In this document: positions 41,009 through 50,089 of the stretch, one piece after another
How the letters are laid out: each line of letters opens with the position of its first letter
Position numbering within the stretch: the stretch's first letter is position 1
Assembly: GCA_002255925.1 (NCBI GenBank)
Contig: NKIH01000002.1
Span: 248,001 to 312,000, forward strand
Length of the DNA stretch: 64,000 nucleotides
DNA from: Burkholderiales bacterium PBB6
Lineage (GTDB): Bacteria; Pseudomonadota; Gammaproteobacteria; Burkholderiales; Burkholderiaceae_C
Reading direction: 5' to 3'
Program-made: the position numbers and the translations under genes
The notes under the pieces: model-generated
Databases searched by the model: none
What the model was told of the DNA's origin: nothing
What the model saw: only the letters and a program-made list of their open reading frames with translations

Positions 41009-41961
41009 CCCCCGAGGCCGATGGCTTCGTGCTGCACCACTACGCCGGCTCGCCGTTTTCGCAGAAGATCCGCTGGCTGATGGGCTGGCACGGCCTGCAC
41101 TGGCACAGCGTCAACGTGCCGGCCATCATGCCCAAGCCCGACGTCGTGGCGCTGACCGGCGGCTACCGCAAGACGCCGTTCCTGCAGCGCGGCGCAGACA
41201 TCTGGTGTGACTCTGCGTTGATGGCCAAGGTGCTTGACGCGCACGGTCGGGCAGATGCCACGCTGTTCCCCGCAGCCACCCGTGGACAGGCTGAAACGCT
41301 GGCGCAGTGGGCCGACAGCAGCCTGTTCTGGTGCGCCATTCCCTATGCCATGCAGCCTGCCGGCATTGGCGCGCTGCTGGGCAACCCGCCGCCCGAGGTG
41401 CTGAAGGCCTTCGCTGCTGACCGGGCGGCCTTCACGCCCGACATGCGCCGGCCCACCGTGGCCGACGCGGGTGCCGCGCTGCGCACTTACCTGGCGCGGC
41501 TGGAACAAATGCTGAGCGCCAACCCCGGCGGCTTCCTGCAGGGCAGCCAGCCCTGCATCGCTGATCTGAGCGCGGCGCAGAGCGTGTGGTTCGTGCGCCG
41601 GGCCGGCTCGCCGGTGGCTGATGTGCTGCAGCCGTTCACGCTTGTTGCCGCGTGGTTCGACCGCGTGGCGGCCTTCGGTGAAGGCCAGGCATCGCGGCTG
41701 TCGTCAGCTGACGCGATTGCGCAGGCCCACGCCGCTGCGCAGGCAGGTCGCCATGTGCCGGTGCGAGTGGCCTCGGGCCAAGGCCTGGAGGCTGGTGCTG
41801 CGGTGCAGGTGTGCGCCACCGATTACGGCCGCGACGTGATCAGCGGTGAGCTGGTGGGCCTGACCGATGACGAGATCGTGCTGGCGCGCGAGGACGAGCG
41901 CGCAGGCCGTGTGCATGTGCATTTCCCCCGGCTGGGCTTCGATGTGCGTGCCGCACGCTGA
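40996..41961 (+). CDS. glutathione S-transferase family protein with extra C-terminal domain
   Basis: 321 residues. The N-terminal thioredoxin-like GST domain has HHYAGSPFSQKIRWLMG with the active Ser or nearby residues, and RKTPFLQRGADIWCDSALM for glutathione contact. The helical GST domain extends to about 235. A beta-rich tail of roughly 75 residues follows (VPVRVASGQGLEAGAAVQV to the end), which common GSTs lack. The substrate is unknown. It overlaps the ElaA-like gene by 13 bases. Confidence 0.82.
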   Translation: MPDLTPEADGFVLHHYAGSPFSQKIRWLMGWHGLHWHSVNVPAIMPKPDVVALTGGYRKTPFLQRGADIWCDSALMAKVLDAHGRADATLFPAATRGQAETLAQWADSSLFWCAIPYAMQPAGIGALLGNPPPEVLKAFAADRAAFTPDMRRPTVADAGAALRTYLARLEQMLSANPGGFLQGSQPCIADLSAAQSVWFVRRAGSPVADVLQPFTLVAAWFDRVAAFGEGQASRLSSADAIAQAHAAAQAGRHVPVRVASGQGLEAGAAVQVCATDYGRDVISGELVGLTDDEIVLAREDERAGRVHVHFPRLGFDVRAAR

Positions 41962-41992
41962 TGCCCACCCATTCCAAGAGCAAGGAGACACC

Positions 41993-42895
41993 ATGAAAAG
42001 CTTCAAGGGCCGCACCGCGGTCATCACCGGCGCGGCGTCCGGCTTCGGCCTCGAGGCCTCGCGCATTGCCGCCCGCGAGGGCATGAACGTGGTCATGGCT
42101 GACGTGCAGCAGAGCGCGCTGGATGCCGCGGCCGCCGAGATCACCGCACTGGGTGCGCAGGTGCTGCCGTTCCAGCTGGATGTGTCGAAGGCCGATCAGG
42201 TGGAGGCGCTGGCCATTGCCACGCGCAACACCTTCGGGGTGCCGCATTTCGTGTTCAACAACGCCGGTGTGGGCGCGGGTGGTCTGATCTGGGAACACAC
42301 GCAGAAGGACTGGGAATGGGTCATCGGCGTCAACCTGATGGGCGTGGCCCACGGCGTGCGTCTGTTCACGCCGATGATGCTGGAAGCGGCTGCCGCAGAC
42401 CCTGACTACGAGGGCCACATCGTCAACACCGCCTCGATGGCCGGCATGCTGAACGCGCCGAACATGGGCGTCTACAACGTCACCAAGCACGCGGTGGTGT
42501 CCCTGAGCGAAACGCTGTATCAAGACCTGGCGCTGGTGACCGACCAGGTCTCCGCCAGCGTGCTGTGCCCGTTCTTCGTGCCCACCGGCATCCACCAGAG
42601 CCACCGCAACCGGCCGGATGACATGCGCGAGAAGGTGCGCCCGACGCGCAGCCAGCTGATCGCGCAGGCGATGAGCGACAAGGCCGTCACCAGCGGCAAG
42701 ATCAGCGCGGCCGAGGTGATGGGCTTCGTGTTTGACGCCATGCGTGAGCGCCGCTTCTACGTGTTCAGCCACCCGCACGCGCTGGGCGGCGTGCAGACCC
42801 GTCTGGAAGACGTGATGCAGCTGCGCAACCCGACCGACCCGTTCAAGGACCGCCCGGAGCTGGGTGATCAGTTGCGCGCGCAACTTCGGGCCTGA
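41993..42895 (+). CDS. SDR-family NAD(P)-dependent oxidoreductase
   Basis: 300 residues with TGAASGFGLEASRIAAREG (cofactor), NNAGVG, a catalytic Ser in VNTASMAGML and Y-x-x-x-K in YNVTKHAVVSLSETL. The long C-terminal part (FVPTGIHQSHRNRPDD onward) is typical of the classical SDR group often found near fatty-acid genes. The substrate is unknown. AAGGAGA precedes the ATG. It is the last gene of the catabolic block, before a strong hairpin. Confidence 0.9.
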   Translation: MKSFKGRTAVITGAASGFGLEASRIAAREGMNVVMADVQQSALDAAAAEITALGAQVLPFQLDVSKADQVEALAIATRNTFGVPHFVFNNAGVGAGGLIWEHTQKDWEWVIGVNLMGVAHGVRLFTPMMLEAAAADPDYEGHIVNTASMAGMLNAPNMGVYNVTKHAVVSLSETLYQDLALVTDQVSASVLCPFFVPTGIHQSHRNRPDDMREKVRPTRSQLIAQAMSDKAVTSGKISAAEVMGFVFDAMRERRFYVFSHPHALGGVQTRLEDVMQLRNPTDPFKDRPELGDQLRAQLRA

Positions 42896-42974
42896 TCTCG
42901 GGCGTTGTTTCGGGTTGGATGGCGGGCCTGACGCCTTTGTTGCGGCTCAGCCCGCGCTCCGGCCCGATTTCACG

Positions 42975-43006
42975 GCGGCCCGCCCGGTGCAATCCGGGCG
43001 GGCCGC
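42975..43006 (+). repeat. 13-bp perfect hairpin before tex
   Basis: GCGGCCCGCCCGG and its exact complement CCGGGCGGGCCGC enclose the loop TGCAAT in the 159-base gap between the SDR gene and tex. It is very stable but lacks a U-run, so it may block 3' decay or cause pausing rather than act as a classical terminator. Confidence 0.65.
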
Positions 43007-43054
43007 TGCGTTCTGGCAAACTCGCGCGCTCACCGCACACCTGAGCGACAAGTT

Positions 43055-45403
43055 TTGGAAAAGATCCTGCTGCAAATTGCCGCCGAACTGAAGGTTCGGC
43101 CGGCCCAAGTGACTGCCGCCGTGAACCTGCTGGATGGCGGCGCCACCGTGCCCTTCATCGCTCGTTACCGCAAGGAGGCCACCGACGGCCTCGACGACAT
43201 CCAGCTGCGTGAGCTTGAAAGCCGCCTGGGCTACCTGCGTGAGCTGGAAGACCGCCGCGCGGCCGTGCTCAAGAGCATTGATGAGCAAGGCAAGCTGACG
43301 CCCGAGCTGCGTCAGGCCATCGAGCTGGTGCCCACCAAGCAGGAGCTGGAAGACCTCTACCTGCCGTACAAGCCCAAGCGCCGCACCAAGGGCATGATCG
43401 CCCGCGAAGCCGGCCTGGAGCCGCTGGCCGACAAGCTGTTTGCCGACCCGCTGCTGGAGCCTGCTGCCGAAGCCGCGGCCTTCATCAACGCCGAGCTGGG
43501 CTTTGCCGATGCCTTCGCCGTGCTCGACGGCGTGCGCGACCTGCTGAGCGAGCGCTGGGCTGAAGACGCCGCGCTGGTCAAGACGCTGCGCGAATGGCTG
43601 TGGGCCGAGGGCCTGTTCAAGTCGAAGGTGATGGACGGCAAGGACGTCAACAACCCCGACGTGGCCAAGTTCCGCGATTATTTCGACTACGACGAACCGA
43701 TCCGCACCGTGCCCTCGCACCGGGCGCTGGCGGTGTTCCGTGGCCGCACCCAGGAATTCCTCGACGCCAAGCTGGTGCTGCCCGAAGAGGTGGTGCCGGG
43801 CCAGCCGACGCTGGCCGAAGGCCGCATCGCCACCCATCTGGGCTGGCGACATGGCAAGCGTGCGGGCGACGAGCTGATCCGCAAGACCATCGCCTGGACC
43901 TGGAAGGTCAAGCTGGCGCTGAGCCTGGAGCGCGATCTGTTCAGCCGCCTGCGCGAAGAGGCCGAGAAGGTCGCGATCAAGGTGTTCAGCGAAAACCTGC
44001 GCGACCTGCTGCTGGCCGCGCCGGCCGGCAAGCGCGTGGTGATGGGCCTGGACCCGGGCATTCGTACCGGCGTGAAGGTGGCGGTGGTGAGCGACACCGG
44101 CAAGGTGCTGGACACCCACACCGTGTACCCGCACGAGCCGCGCAAGGACTGGGAAGGCTCCATCCATGCGCTGGGCCGCCTGTGCGCCACGCATGGCGTG
44201 AACCTGATCGCCATCGGCAACGGCACGGCCAGCCGTGAAACCGACAAGCTGGCGGCCGACCTGATCAAGCGCATCCAGCAGTTGGCGCCTGACACGCACA
44301 TCGAGAAGGTCGTGGTCAGCGAAGCCGGCGCTTCGGTGTACTCGGCCTCCGAGTTCGCCTCGAAAGAGCTGCCGGACCTGGACGTGAGCCTGCGCGGTGC
44401 GGTGTCGATTGCCCGCCGCCTGCAAGACCCGCTGGCCGAGCTGGTGAAGATCGACCCGAAGAGCATCGGCGTGGGCCAGTACCAGCACGATGTGAACCAG
44501 AGCGAACTCGCCCGCACGCTGGACACCGTGGTGGAAGACTGCGTGAACTCGGTGGGCGTGGACCTGAACACCGCCTCGGCGCCGCTGCTGGCGCAGGTGT
44601 CGGGTTTGTCGTCGGCCGTGGCCAACAGCATCGTGCGCTGGCGTGAGGCCAATGGCCGCTTCCTGAATCGCAAGCAGCTGCTTGATGTGGCGGGCCTGGG
44701 TGCCAAGACCTTCGAGCAATCGGCCGGTTTCCTGCGCATTCGCGACGGCGACAACCCGCTGGATCTGTCGGGCGTGCACCCGGAAACCTACCCGGTGGTG
44801 GCCAAGATCGTCACCGCCGCTGGCCGGCCGGTGCATGAGCTGATCGGCAACTCGGATGTGCTGCGCAAGCTGCGCCCCGAGCTGCTGGCCGATGAGCGCT
44901 TTGGCGCCATCACCGTCAAAGACATCCTGGCCGAGCTGGAAAAGCCGGGCCGTGATCCGCGGCCGGACTTCAAGGTGGCGCGCTTCAACGACGGCGTCGA
45001 AGACATCAAGGACCTGACCGAAGGCATGGTGCTGGAAGGCACGGTGTCCAACGTGGCCCAGTTCGGCGCCTTCGTCGACCTGGGCGTGCACCAGGACGGC
45101 TTGGTGCATGTGAGCCAGCTCTCCAACAAGTTCGTCACCGATGCCCGCGAGGTCGTGAAGACCGGCGACATCGTCAAGGTGCGCGTGCTGGAGGTGGATC
45201 TGTCGCGCAAGCGCATTTCGCTGACCATGAAGCTCGATGCCGCGCCGGTGCCCAAGGGCGGCGCGCGGGGCGATAACAGCTACCGCCCACCCGCACGCGG
45301 TGAGCGCGGTGCCGGTGGCTACAGCGCGGGTGGCGCCAGCAACCGTGGCCAGGCTGACTCGCCCAGCGCCATGGCGGCCGCCTTCGCCAAGCTCAAGCGC
45401 TGA
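43055..45403 (+). CDS. tex: Tex-family S1 RNA-binding transcription accessory protein
   Basis: 782 residues with the Tex order: an N-terminal helical domain ([18 protein letters not shown]), a YqgF/RNase-H-like domain ([18 protein letters not shown], about 328-450), helix-hairpin-helix motifs (about 500-560, [15 protein letters not shown]) and a C-terminal S1 domain ([20 protein letters not shown], about 660-730). A basic Gly-rich tail follows. The start is TTG at 43055, giving [12 protein letters not shown], the conserved N-terminus; no ATG fits. Tex acts on nucleic acids in transcription and stress tolerance. Confidence 0.95.
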   Translation: MEKILLQIAAELKVRPAQVTAAVNLLDGGATVPFIARYRKEATDGLDDIQLRELESRLGYLRELEDRRAAVLKSIDEQGKLTPELRQAIELVPTKQELEDLYLPYKPKRRTKGMIAREAGLEPLADKLFADPLLEPAAEAAAFINAELGFADAFAVLDGVRDLLSERWAEDAALVKTLREWLWAEGLFKSKVMDGKDVNNPDVAKFRDYFDYDEPIRTVPSHRALAVFRGRTQEFLDAKLVLPEEVVPGQPTLAEGRIATHLGWRHGKRAGDELIRKTIAWTWKVKLALSLERDLFSRLREEAEKVAIKVFSENLRDLLLAAPAGKRVVMGLDPGIRTGVKVAVVSDTGKVLDTHTVYPHEPRKDWEGSIHALGRLCATHGVNLIAIGNGTASRETDKLAADLIKRIQQLAPDTHIEKVVVSEAGASVYSASEFASKELPDLDVSLRGAVSIARRLQDPLAELVKIDPKSIGVGQYQHDVNQSELARTLDTVVEDCVNSVGVDLNTASAPLLAQVSGLSSAVANSIVRWREANGRFLNRKQLLDVAGLGAKTFEQSAGFLRIRDGDNPLDLSGVHPETYPVVAKIVTAAGRPVHELIGNSDVLRKLRPELLADERFGAITVKDILAELEKPGRDPRPDFKVARFNDGVEDIKDLTEGMVLEGTVSNVAQFGAFVDLGVHQDGLVHVSQLSNKFVTDAREVVKTGDIVKVRVLEVDLSRKRISLTMKLDAAPVPKGGARGDNSYRPPARGERGAGGYSAGGASNRGQADSPSAMAAAFAKLKR

Positions 45404-45420
45404 TCAGGGGCGGGCCAGCC

Positions 45421-46503
45421 ATGCGCGCGCCGCTCAAGGCCCTGCGGGTGCTGGCCGGGCCCATCGCCCGCGCCCACCTGCGTGAACGCGGCCTGCGCCC
45501 CGATGACGTGCGGGTCATCCCGGCGGCAGCCGGTGGCCCGAAGGGCTTGATCCTCAACCCGCTCGACCGCTTCCTGTTTGGCCAGTGGTTGCCGCGCGGC
45601 AACCACGAGGTGCACCTGATCGGCGCCTCCATCGGCAGCTGGCGCATGGCCGCCGCGTGTGCGGCCGATGCCGACCAGTCGCTGGCCGCGATGGCTGACG
45701 CCTACGTGCACCAGACCTACGACCACGCGCCCGGCCGTGCCCCGGAGGCGGCGCTCGTCAGCCGGGTGTTCCGCGAGACGCTGCAACAGCAGCTCGGCCA
45801 CCGTGCCGCTGAACTGCTGAGCCACCCGCGGCTGCGCCTGCATGTGGTGACCAGCCACGGCCGCGGGCTGCTGGGCCGGGAAGGGCGGCTGCGCACGCCG
45901 CTGGGCTACGGCCTGGCGTTTGCCGGCAACCTGCTGACCCGCGCCTCGCTGGGCCTGAGCCTGGAGCGCGTGGTGTTTTCCGACCCGCGCTCACCATTGC
46001 CGCTGCCGCTGGATGACTTCCGGAGCCTGCAGCGACCGCTGGATGCCCGCAACCTCGTCGACAGCGTGCTGGCGAGCTGCTCCATCCCGTTCTGGTTGAA
46101 GGCGGTGCACGACATCCCGGGCGGGCCAGCTGGCGCTTACTGGGACGGCGGCATCACCGACTACCACCTGCACTGGCCGTACCAGCGCATGACGCACGGC
46201 CTGGCCCTGTACCCGCATTTCCAGCACACGCTGGTGCCCGGCTGGCTCGACAAGGCCCTGTCGTGGCGGCACGGCAGCACGTCGGCGCTCGACCGCGTGG
46301 TGGTGCTGGCGCCGAAGTCAGAGTGGGTGGCTGGCCTGCCGGGTGCCAAGCTGCCTGACCGCGCCGACTTCCAGCAATACGGCGATGATGTGCCGGCCCG
46401 CATCCGGGCCTGGCAGGCGGCGATCGCGCAGAGCCAGCGCCTGGCCGACGAGTTCGCGCAGCTGGTTGAAAGCGGGCAGGGCATCGATGCCGAGCCGCTC
46501 TGA
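45421..46503 (+). CDS. patatin-like phospholipase family protein
   Basis: A 360-residue patatin-fold protein. The glycine-rich oxyanion loop reads AAAGGPKG (about 36-43), the nucleophile elbow GASIGSW (about 68-74) holds the Ser, and the dyad Asp is in WDGGITDYH (about 241). The order and spacing fit a catalytic Ser-Asp dyad, so an active lipid acyl hydrolase is plausible. No signal peptide is clear. It starts 17 bases after tex with GGGGCGGG upstream. The substrate is unknown. Confidence 0.87.
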   Translation: MRAPLKALRVLAGPIARAHLRERGLRPDDVRVIPAAAGGPKGLILNPLDRFLFGQWLPRGNHEVHLIGASIGSWRMAAACAADADQSLAAMADAYVHQTYDHAPGRAPEAALVSRVFRETLQQQLGHRAAELLSHPRLRLHVVTSHGRGLLGREGRLRTPLGYGLAFAGNLLTRASLGLSLERVVFSDPRSPLPLPLDDFRSLQRPLDARNLVDSVLASCSIPFWLKAVHDIPGGPAGAYWDGGITDYHLHWPYQRMTHGLALYPHFQHTLVPGWLDKALSWRHGSTSALDRVVVLAPKSEWVAGLPGAKLPDRADFQQYGDDVPARIRAWQAAIAQSQRLADEFAQLVESGQGIDAEPL

Positions 46504-46534
46504 CAGCGGCAAGCGCCAGCCCGGGCGATGCGGC

Positions 46535-46540
46535 TACAAT
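46535..46540 (+). promoter_or_regulatory. putative -10 box of the thrS operon
   Basis: TACAAT in the context GCGGCTACAATT, 31 bases after the patatin-like stop and 45 bases before the leader peptide. No good -35 box is seen at normal spacing. Transcription would begin near 46547. Confidence 0.5.
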
Positions 46541-46585
46541 TCCACCAACATCAACCGATCAAGAACGGGAAAGGCAGCACGGGTT

Positions 46586-46624
46586 ATGACACCGCGAACT
46601 TGGACCTTCGTCACTGAGGTTTAG
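46586..46624 (+). CDS. threonine-rich leader peptide of thrS (12 aa)
   Basis: ATG ACA CCG CGA ACT TGG ACC TTC GTC ACT GAG GTT TAG encodes MTPRTWTFVTEV. Four of twelve residues are threonine (codons ACA, ACT, ACC, ACT). It sits between a likely promoter and an intrinsic terminator, directly ahead of threonyl-tRNA synthetase. That is the arrangement of ribosome-mediated attenuation: slow Thr decoding would stall the ribosome and favour read-through. An AAAGG-like site lies about 12 bases upstream. The composition and location are seen directly; the control function is inferred. Confidence 0.75.
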   Translation: MTPRTWTFVTEV

Positions 46625-46629
46625 TCGGC

Positions 46630-46702
46630 CGCGGCTGGAATACACACGTCCCCTTCGTTCCTGTTCCCCAAGAAAGCGCGGCTGCCACAGCTGCGCTTTT
46701 TT
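46630..46702 (+). promoter_or_regulatory. thrS attenuator (terminator and possible antiterminator)
   Basis: Terminator: AAGCGCGGCTG (46674-46684), loop CCA, CAGCTGCGCTT (46688-46698), then a U-run to 46702. An exact second copy of the left arm core, CGCGGCTG, lies at 46630-46637, six bases after the leader stop. It could pair with CAGCTGCG of the right arm instead. A ribosome resting on the leader stop codon would cover this copy and let the terminator form; one stalled at a Thr codon would leave it free. Confidence 0.7.
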
Positions 46703-46720
46703 GTTTCTGGAGATTCCCAC

Positions 46721-48640
46721 ATGATCAAGATCACCTTGCCCGATGGCTCGCTGCGCGAGTTCCCCGCCCCTCTGACCGTCGCGGAAGTGGCCTCGTCCAT
46801 CGCGCCCAGCCTGGGCAAGGCTGCGCTGGGTGGCCGCATCGGGCGGGGTGAAACCTCCCGCGTGGTGGACACCAGCCACCTGATCGACAGCGATGAGTCG
46901 CTGGCCATCGTGACCGACAAGGACGCGGACGGCCTGGAGCTGATCCGCCACTCCACCGCCCACTTGCTGGCCTATGCGGTGAAGTCGCTGTTCCCGGAAG
47001 CCCAGGTCACCATCGGCCCGGTCATCGAGCACGGCTTCTATTACGACTTCGCCTACAAGCGTCCGTTCACGCCGGAAGACCTGGCGGCCATCGAGAAGAA
47101 GATGACCGAGCTGGCCAAGAAGGACGAGAAGGTGGTGCGCCGCGTGCTGCCGCGTGACGAAGCCGTGGCCCACTTCAAGCAGATGGGCGAGGCCTACAAG
47201 GCCGAGATCATCGGCAGCATCCCGGAAGGCCAGGATGTGTCGCTGTACAGCGAAGGCGCGTTTGAAGACCTGTGCCGCGGCCCGCACGTGCCCAGCACCG
47301 GCAAGCTCAAGCACTTCAAGTTGATGAAGGTGGCCGGCGCCTACTGGCGCGGCGACCACCGCAACGAGATGCTGCAGCGCATCTACGGCACCGCCTGGGC
47401 CAACAAGGAAGACCTGCAGCAGTACCTGACGATGCTGGAAGAGGCCGAGAAGCGCGACCACCGCCGCCTCGGCCGTGAGCTGGACCTGTTCCACATCGAC
47501 GAGCATTCGCCGGGCACGGTGTTCTGGCACCCGCGCGGCTGGACCGTGTGGCAGGGCGTGGAGCAGTACATGCGCCAGGTCTACCGCGACAACGGCTACC
47601 TTGAAGTCAAGGGCCCGCAGATCCTCGACCAGGGCCTGTGGGAGAAGACCGGCCACTGGGACAAGTACCGCGAAAACATGTTCGTGACCGAATCGGAAAA
47701 GCGCGACTACGCGCTCAAGCCGATGAACTGCCCCGGCCACATCCTGATCTTCAAGCAAGGCATCAAGAGCTACCGCGACCTGCCGCTGCGGTTCGGCGAG
47801 TTTGGCCAATGTCACCGCAATGAGCCGACCGGCGGCCTGCACGGCATCATGCGCGTGCGCGCCTTCACCCAGGACGACGGCCACATCTTCTGCACGGAAG
47901 AGCAGATCCAGTCCGAGGTGATCGCCTTCACGACCCTGCTGCAGAAGGTCTACAAGGATTTCGGCTTCACCGACATCATCTACAAGCTGTCGACCCGGCC
48001 GGAGAAGCGCATCGGCTCCGAGGAGAGCTGGGACCGTGCCGAGCAGGCGCTGGCGGAAGGCCTGCGCGCGTCGGGCTGCGACTTCGAGTACCTGCCGGGC
48101 GAGGGCGCCTTCTACGGCCCGAAGATCGAATACACGCTGAAGGATGCGCTGGGCCGCCCTTGGCAGTGCGGCACCATCCAGGTCGACCCGAACCTGCCGG
48201 AACGCCTGGACGCCGAGTACGTCGGCGAAGACGGCGCCCGCCATCGCCCCATCGTGCTGCACCGTGCCATCGTGGGCAGCCTGGAGCGTTTCATCGGCAT
48301 CCTGATCGAACAACACGCCGGTGCGCTGCCGATTTGGCTGGCTCCGCGGCAGGTGGTGGTGTCCTCGATCACCGATGCACAAGCCGATTACGTCACGGAT
48401 GTGGTGAAAGCTCTGCAAAAACAAGGGGTTAGGGCAGAGGCGGATTTGCGCAACGAGAAAATCACGTATAAAATCCGTGAGCATTCAATGCAGAAGGTCC
48501 CGTATATCCTTGTCGTTGGCGACAAGGAGAAGGCGAGCGGGGCCGTTGCGGTGCGCGCCCGAGGCAACCAGGATCTGGGCGTGATGTCACTTGCAGACTT
48601 CCAAGAGAAGCTCTCGAGCGACATTGCGAACAAGGTCTGA
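46721..48640 (+). CDS. thrS: threonine--tRNA ligase
   Basis: Class II synthetase charging tRNA-Thr, 639 residues. A TGS domain (about 1-62, [15 protein letters not shown]) is followed by the editing domain (about 63-225) with the SAD-type zinc/His region [14 protein letters not shown] and [13 protein letters not shown]. The catalytic core has motif 2 and zinc ligands [11 protein letters not shown] and [30 protein letters not shown] in part. The anticodon-binding domain lies at the C-terminus ([14 protein letters not shown]). GGAG lies 8 bases before the ATG. It heads the translation operon. Confidence 0.98.
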   Translation: MIKITLPDGSLREFPAPLTVAEVASSIAPSLGKAALGGRIGRGETSRVVDTSHLIDSDESLAIVTDKDADGLELIRHSTAHLLAYAVKSLFPEAQVTIGPVIEHGFYYDFAYKRPFTPEDLAAIEKKMTELAKKDEKVVRRVLPRDEAVAHFKQMGEAYKAEIIGSIPEGQDVSLYSEGAFEDLCRGPHVPSTGKLKHFKLMKVAGAYWRGDHRNEMLQRIYGTAWANKEDLQQYLTMLEEAEKRDHRRLGRELDLFHIDEHSPGTVFWHPRGWTVWQGVEQYMRQVYRDNGYLEVKGPQILDQGLWEKTGHWDKYRENMFVTESEKRDYALKPMNCPGHILIFKQGIKSYRDLPLRFGEFGQCHRNEPTGGLHGIMRVRAFTQDDGHIFCTEEQIQSEVIAFTTLLQKVYKDFGFTDIIYKLSTRPEKRIGSEESWDRAEQALAEGLRASGCDFEYLPGEGAFYGPKIEYTLKDALGRPWQCGTIQVDPNLPERLDAEYVGEDGARHRPIVLHRAIVGSLERFIGILIEQHAGALPIWLAPRQVVVSSITDAQADYVTDVVKALQKQGVRAEADLRNEKITYKIREHSMQKVPYILVVGDKEKASGAVAVRARGNQDLGVMSLADFQEKLSSDIANKV

Positions 48641-48723
48641 GTTACTGCCTCGGTTTTTTGCGTTCCATTGTTTTTGTGTTGGGTCTTCCTCTTGCCTGAA
48701 GACCTGTTTGAGGGGTTTGCACC

Positions 48724-49272
48724 ATCGCTACCTTTGCCGACCGTCGGATGCCCAATGTCGAGCGCAAGCATCGACTGAACCGCGAGATCACCGCCCTGAA
48801 CGTGCGCCTGAACGGCGTCGAGAACGAGCCCTTGGGCATCGTCAGCATTCAGGATGCCTTGCGCATGTCAGCCGAAGCCGACGTGGATCTGGTCGAAATT
48901 GCCGCCCAAGCGGATCCGCCGGTTTGCCGGCTGATGGACTACGGCAAGTTCAAGTACCAGGAGCAGAAGCGCGCTGCCGAGGCGAAGTCCAAGCAGAAGG
49001 TCATCGAAGTCAAGGAAGTCAAGTTCCGCCCGGGTACGGACGAAGGCGACTACCAGATCAAGATGCGCAATCTGCGTCGCTTCATCGCGGAAGACGGCGA
49101 CAAGGGCAAGGTCACGCTGCGCTTCCGGGGCCGCGAAATCACCCACCAGGACATCGGCATGCGTCTGCTTGAGCGGATCCGTGACGAGTTGTCTGACGTG
49201 GCACTGGTTGAGCACATGCCCAAGCTGGAAGGCCGTCAGATGATCATGGTGCTGGCCCCGAAGAAGAAGTAA
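48724..49272 (+). CDS. infC: translation initiation factor IF-3, probable ATC start
   Basis: Binds the 30S subunit and polices start-codon choice. The two domains are clear: N-terminal [23 protein letters not shown] and [20 protein letters not shown], then [20 protein letters not shown] and the ending [14 protein letters not shown] first in-frame ATG is at 48748, but it lacks a ribosome site. ATC at 48724 has GAGGGG eight bases upstream and gives 182 residues. Rare AUU/AUC starts are known for infC and allow IF-3 to repress itself. If the ATC is not used, the protein is 174 residues from 48748. Confidence 0.9.
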   Translation: MATFADRRMPNVERKHRLNREITALNVRLNGVENEPLGIVSIQDALRMSAEADVDLVEIAAQADPPVCRLMDYGKFKYQEQKRAAEAKSKQKVIEVKEVKFRPGTDEGDYQIKMRNLRRFIAEDGDKGKVTLRFRGREITHQDIGMRLLERIRDELSDVALVEHMPKLEGRQMIMVLAPKKK

Positions 49273-49291
49273 GCCAGTTCAAGCATTCACC

Positions 49292-49358
49292 CCGTGGCTC
49301 TCGGGCCACGGAGATGAAAAGGCCACTGCAGGCCATCAAGTGCAGCGCGCTCGCGCTG
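49292..49358 (+). promoter_or_regulatory. paired hairpins in the infC-rpmI leader
   Basis: CCGTGGC/GCCACGG (49292-49311) and CAGCGCG-CT-CGCGCTG (49343-49358) form two hairpins in the 120-base gap. E. coli L20 represses rpmI-rplT through structured RNA here, so an L20 operator is possible. The resemblance is positional only. AAAAGGAG follows just before rpmI. Confidence 0.4.
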
Positions 49359-49392
49359 CCGCCCAGCAGAGGTTCATTAAAAGGAGCATTAC

Positions 49393-49596
49393 ATGCCCAA
49401 GATGAAGACCAAGAGCAGCGCCAAGAAGCGCTTCCGTGTTCGCCCGGGTGGCACCGTCAAGCGCGGTCAAGCCTTCAAGCGTCACATCCTGACCAAGAAG
49501 ACCACCAAGAACAAGCGTCACCTGCGTGGCTCGGTGAATGTGCATGAGACCAACATGGGTCACATCGCACAAATGCTGCCGTTCGCCGGTCTGTAA
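49393..49596 (+). CDS. rpmI: 50S ribosomal protein L35
   Basis: 67 residues, strongly basic. The sequence [20 protein letters not shown] and the block [18 protein letters not shown] are those of bL35. The ATG follows AAAAGGAG. It sits between infC and rplT, the conserved order, with 27 bases to rplT. Confidence 0.98.
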   Translation: MPKMKTKSSAKKRFRVRPGGTVKRGQAFKRHILTKKTTKNKRHLRGSVNVHETNMGHIAQMLPFAGL

Positions 49597-49623
49597 TCCA
49601 CTTAGACAAAAAGGAGTTATCAC

Positions 49624-49980
49624 ATGCCTCGCGTCAAACGTGGTGTTACCGCCCGCGCTCGTCACAAGAAGATCCTGGCTCTGGCCAAGGGTTACCGCGG
49701 CCGCCGCAAGAATGTCTTCCGCATCGCCAAGCAGGCGGTGATGAAGGCAGGTCAATATGCCTACCGTGACCGTCGCGCCAAGAAGCGCGTGTTCCGTCAA
49801 CTGTGGATCGCCCGTATCAACGCTGGCGCCCGCAGCCTGGGCCTGACCTACAGCAAGTTCATGGCTGGTCTGAAGAAGGCCGCCATCGAGATCGACCGCA
49901 AGGTTCTGTCCGACATGGCCATCAACGATCCGGCAGCTTTTGCCAGCATCGTCGACAAGGTGAAGGCCCAACTCGCTTGA
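49624..49980 (+). CDS. rplT: 50S ribosomal protein L20
   Basis: 118 residues beginning [20 protein letters not shown], the conserved bL20 start, then [20 protein letters not shown] and the [19 protein letters not shown] block. L20 is needed early in 50S assembly and represses its own operon in E. coli. AAAAAGGAG precedes the ATG. A terminator-like hairpin stands between it and pheS. Confidence 0.98.
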   Translation: MPRVKRGVTARARHKKILALAKGYRGRRKNVFRIAKQAVMKAGQYAYRDRRAKKRVFRQLWIARINAGARSLGLTYSKFMAGLKKAAIEIDRKVLSDMAINDPAAFASIVDKVKAQLA

Positions 49981-50039
49981 TCTCCTTGAAGGCCAGGCAC
50001 TGACCGCTCGCGGAAGGTGCCAGGCCTGTCAGGCTCTCG

Positions 50040-50071
50040 AAGGCCGTCACCCTCTGGTGCGGCCTTTTTTG
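50040..50071 (+). terminator. terminator/attenuator between rplT and pheS
   Basis: AAGGCCG-T-CACC-CTCT-GGTG-CGGCCTT followed by TTTTT, 19 bases before pheS. An earlier hairpin (AGGCC-A-GGCAC with GTGCC-A-GGCCT, about 49989-50025) precedes it. The pair could set the ratio of ribosomal protein to PheRS mRNA. I found no Phe-rich leader peptide of the pheM kind in this gap. Confidence 0.85.
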
Positions 50072-50089
50072 TTTTCAGCACCGACTTTC

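Noticed and set aside
42947-45109. Minus-strand open frame of about 720 codons opposite tex
   Set aside because: Antisense of tex; rich in His/Arg/Gln with no motif.
46504-46720. T-box riboswitch before thrS
   Set aside because: No T-box sequence or specifier architecture; the Thr-rich leader frame plus terminator explains the region better.
49981-50089. pheM-like Phe leader peptide before pheS
   Set aside because: No short frame rich in Phe codons was found in the gap.
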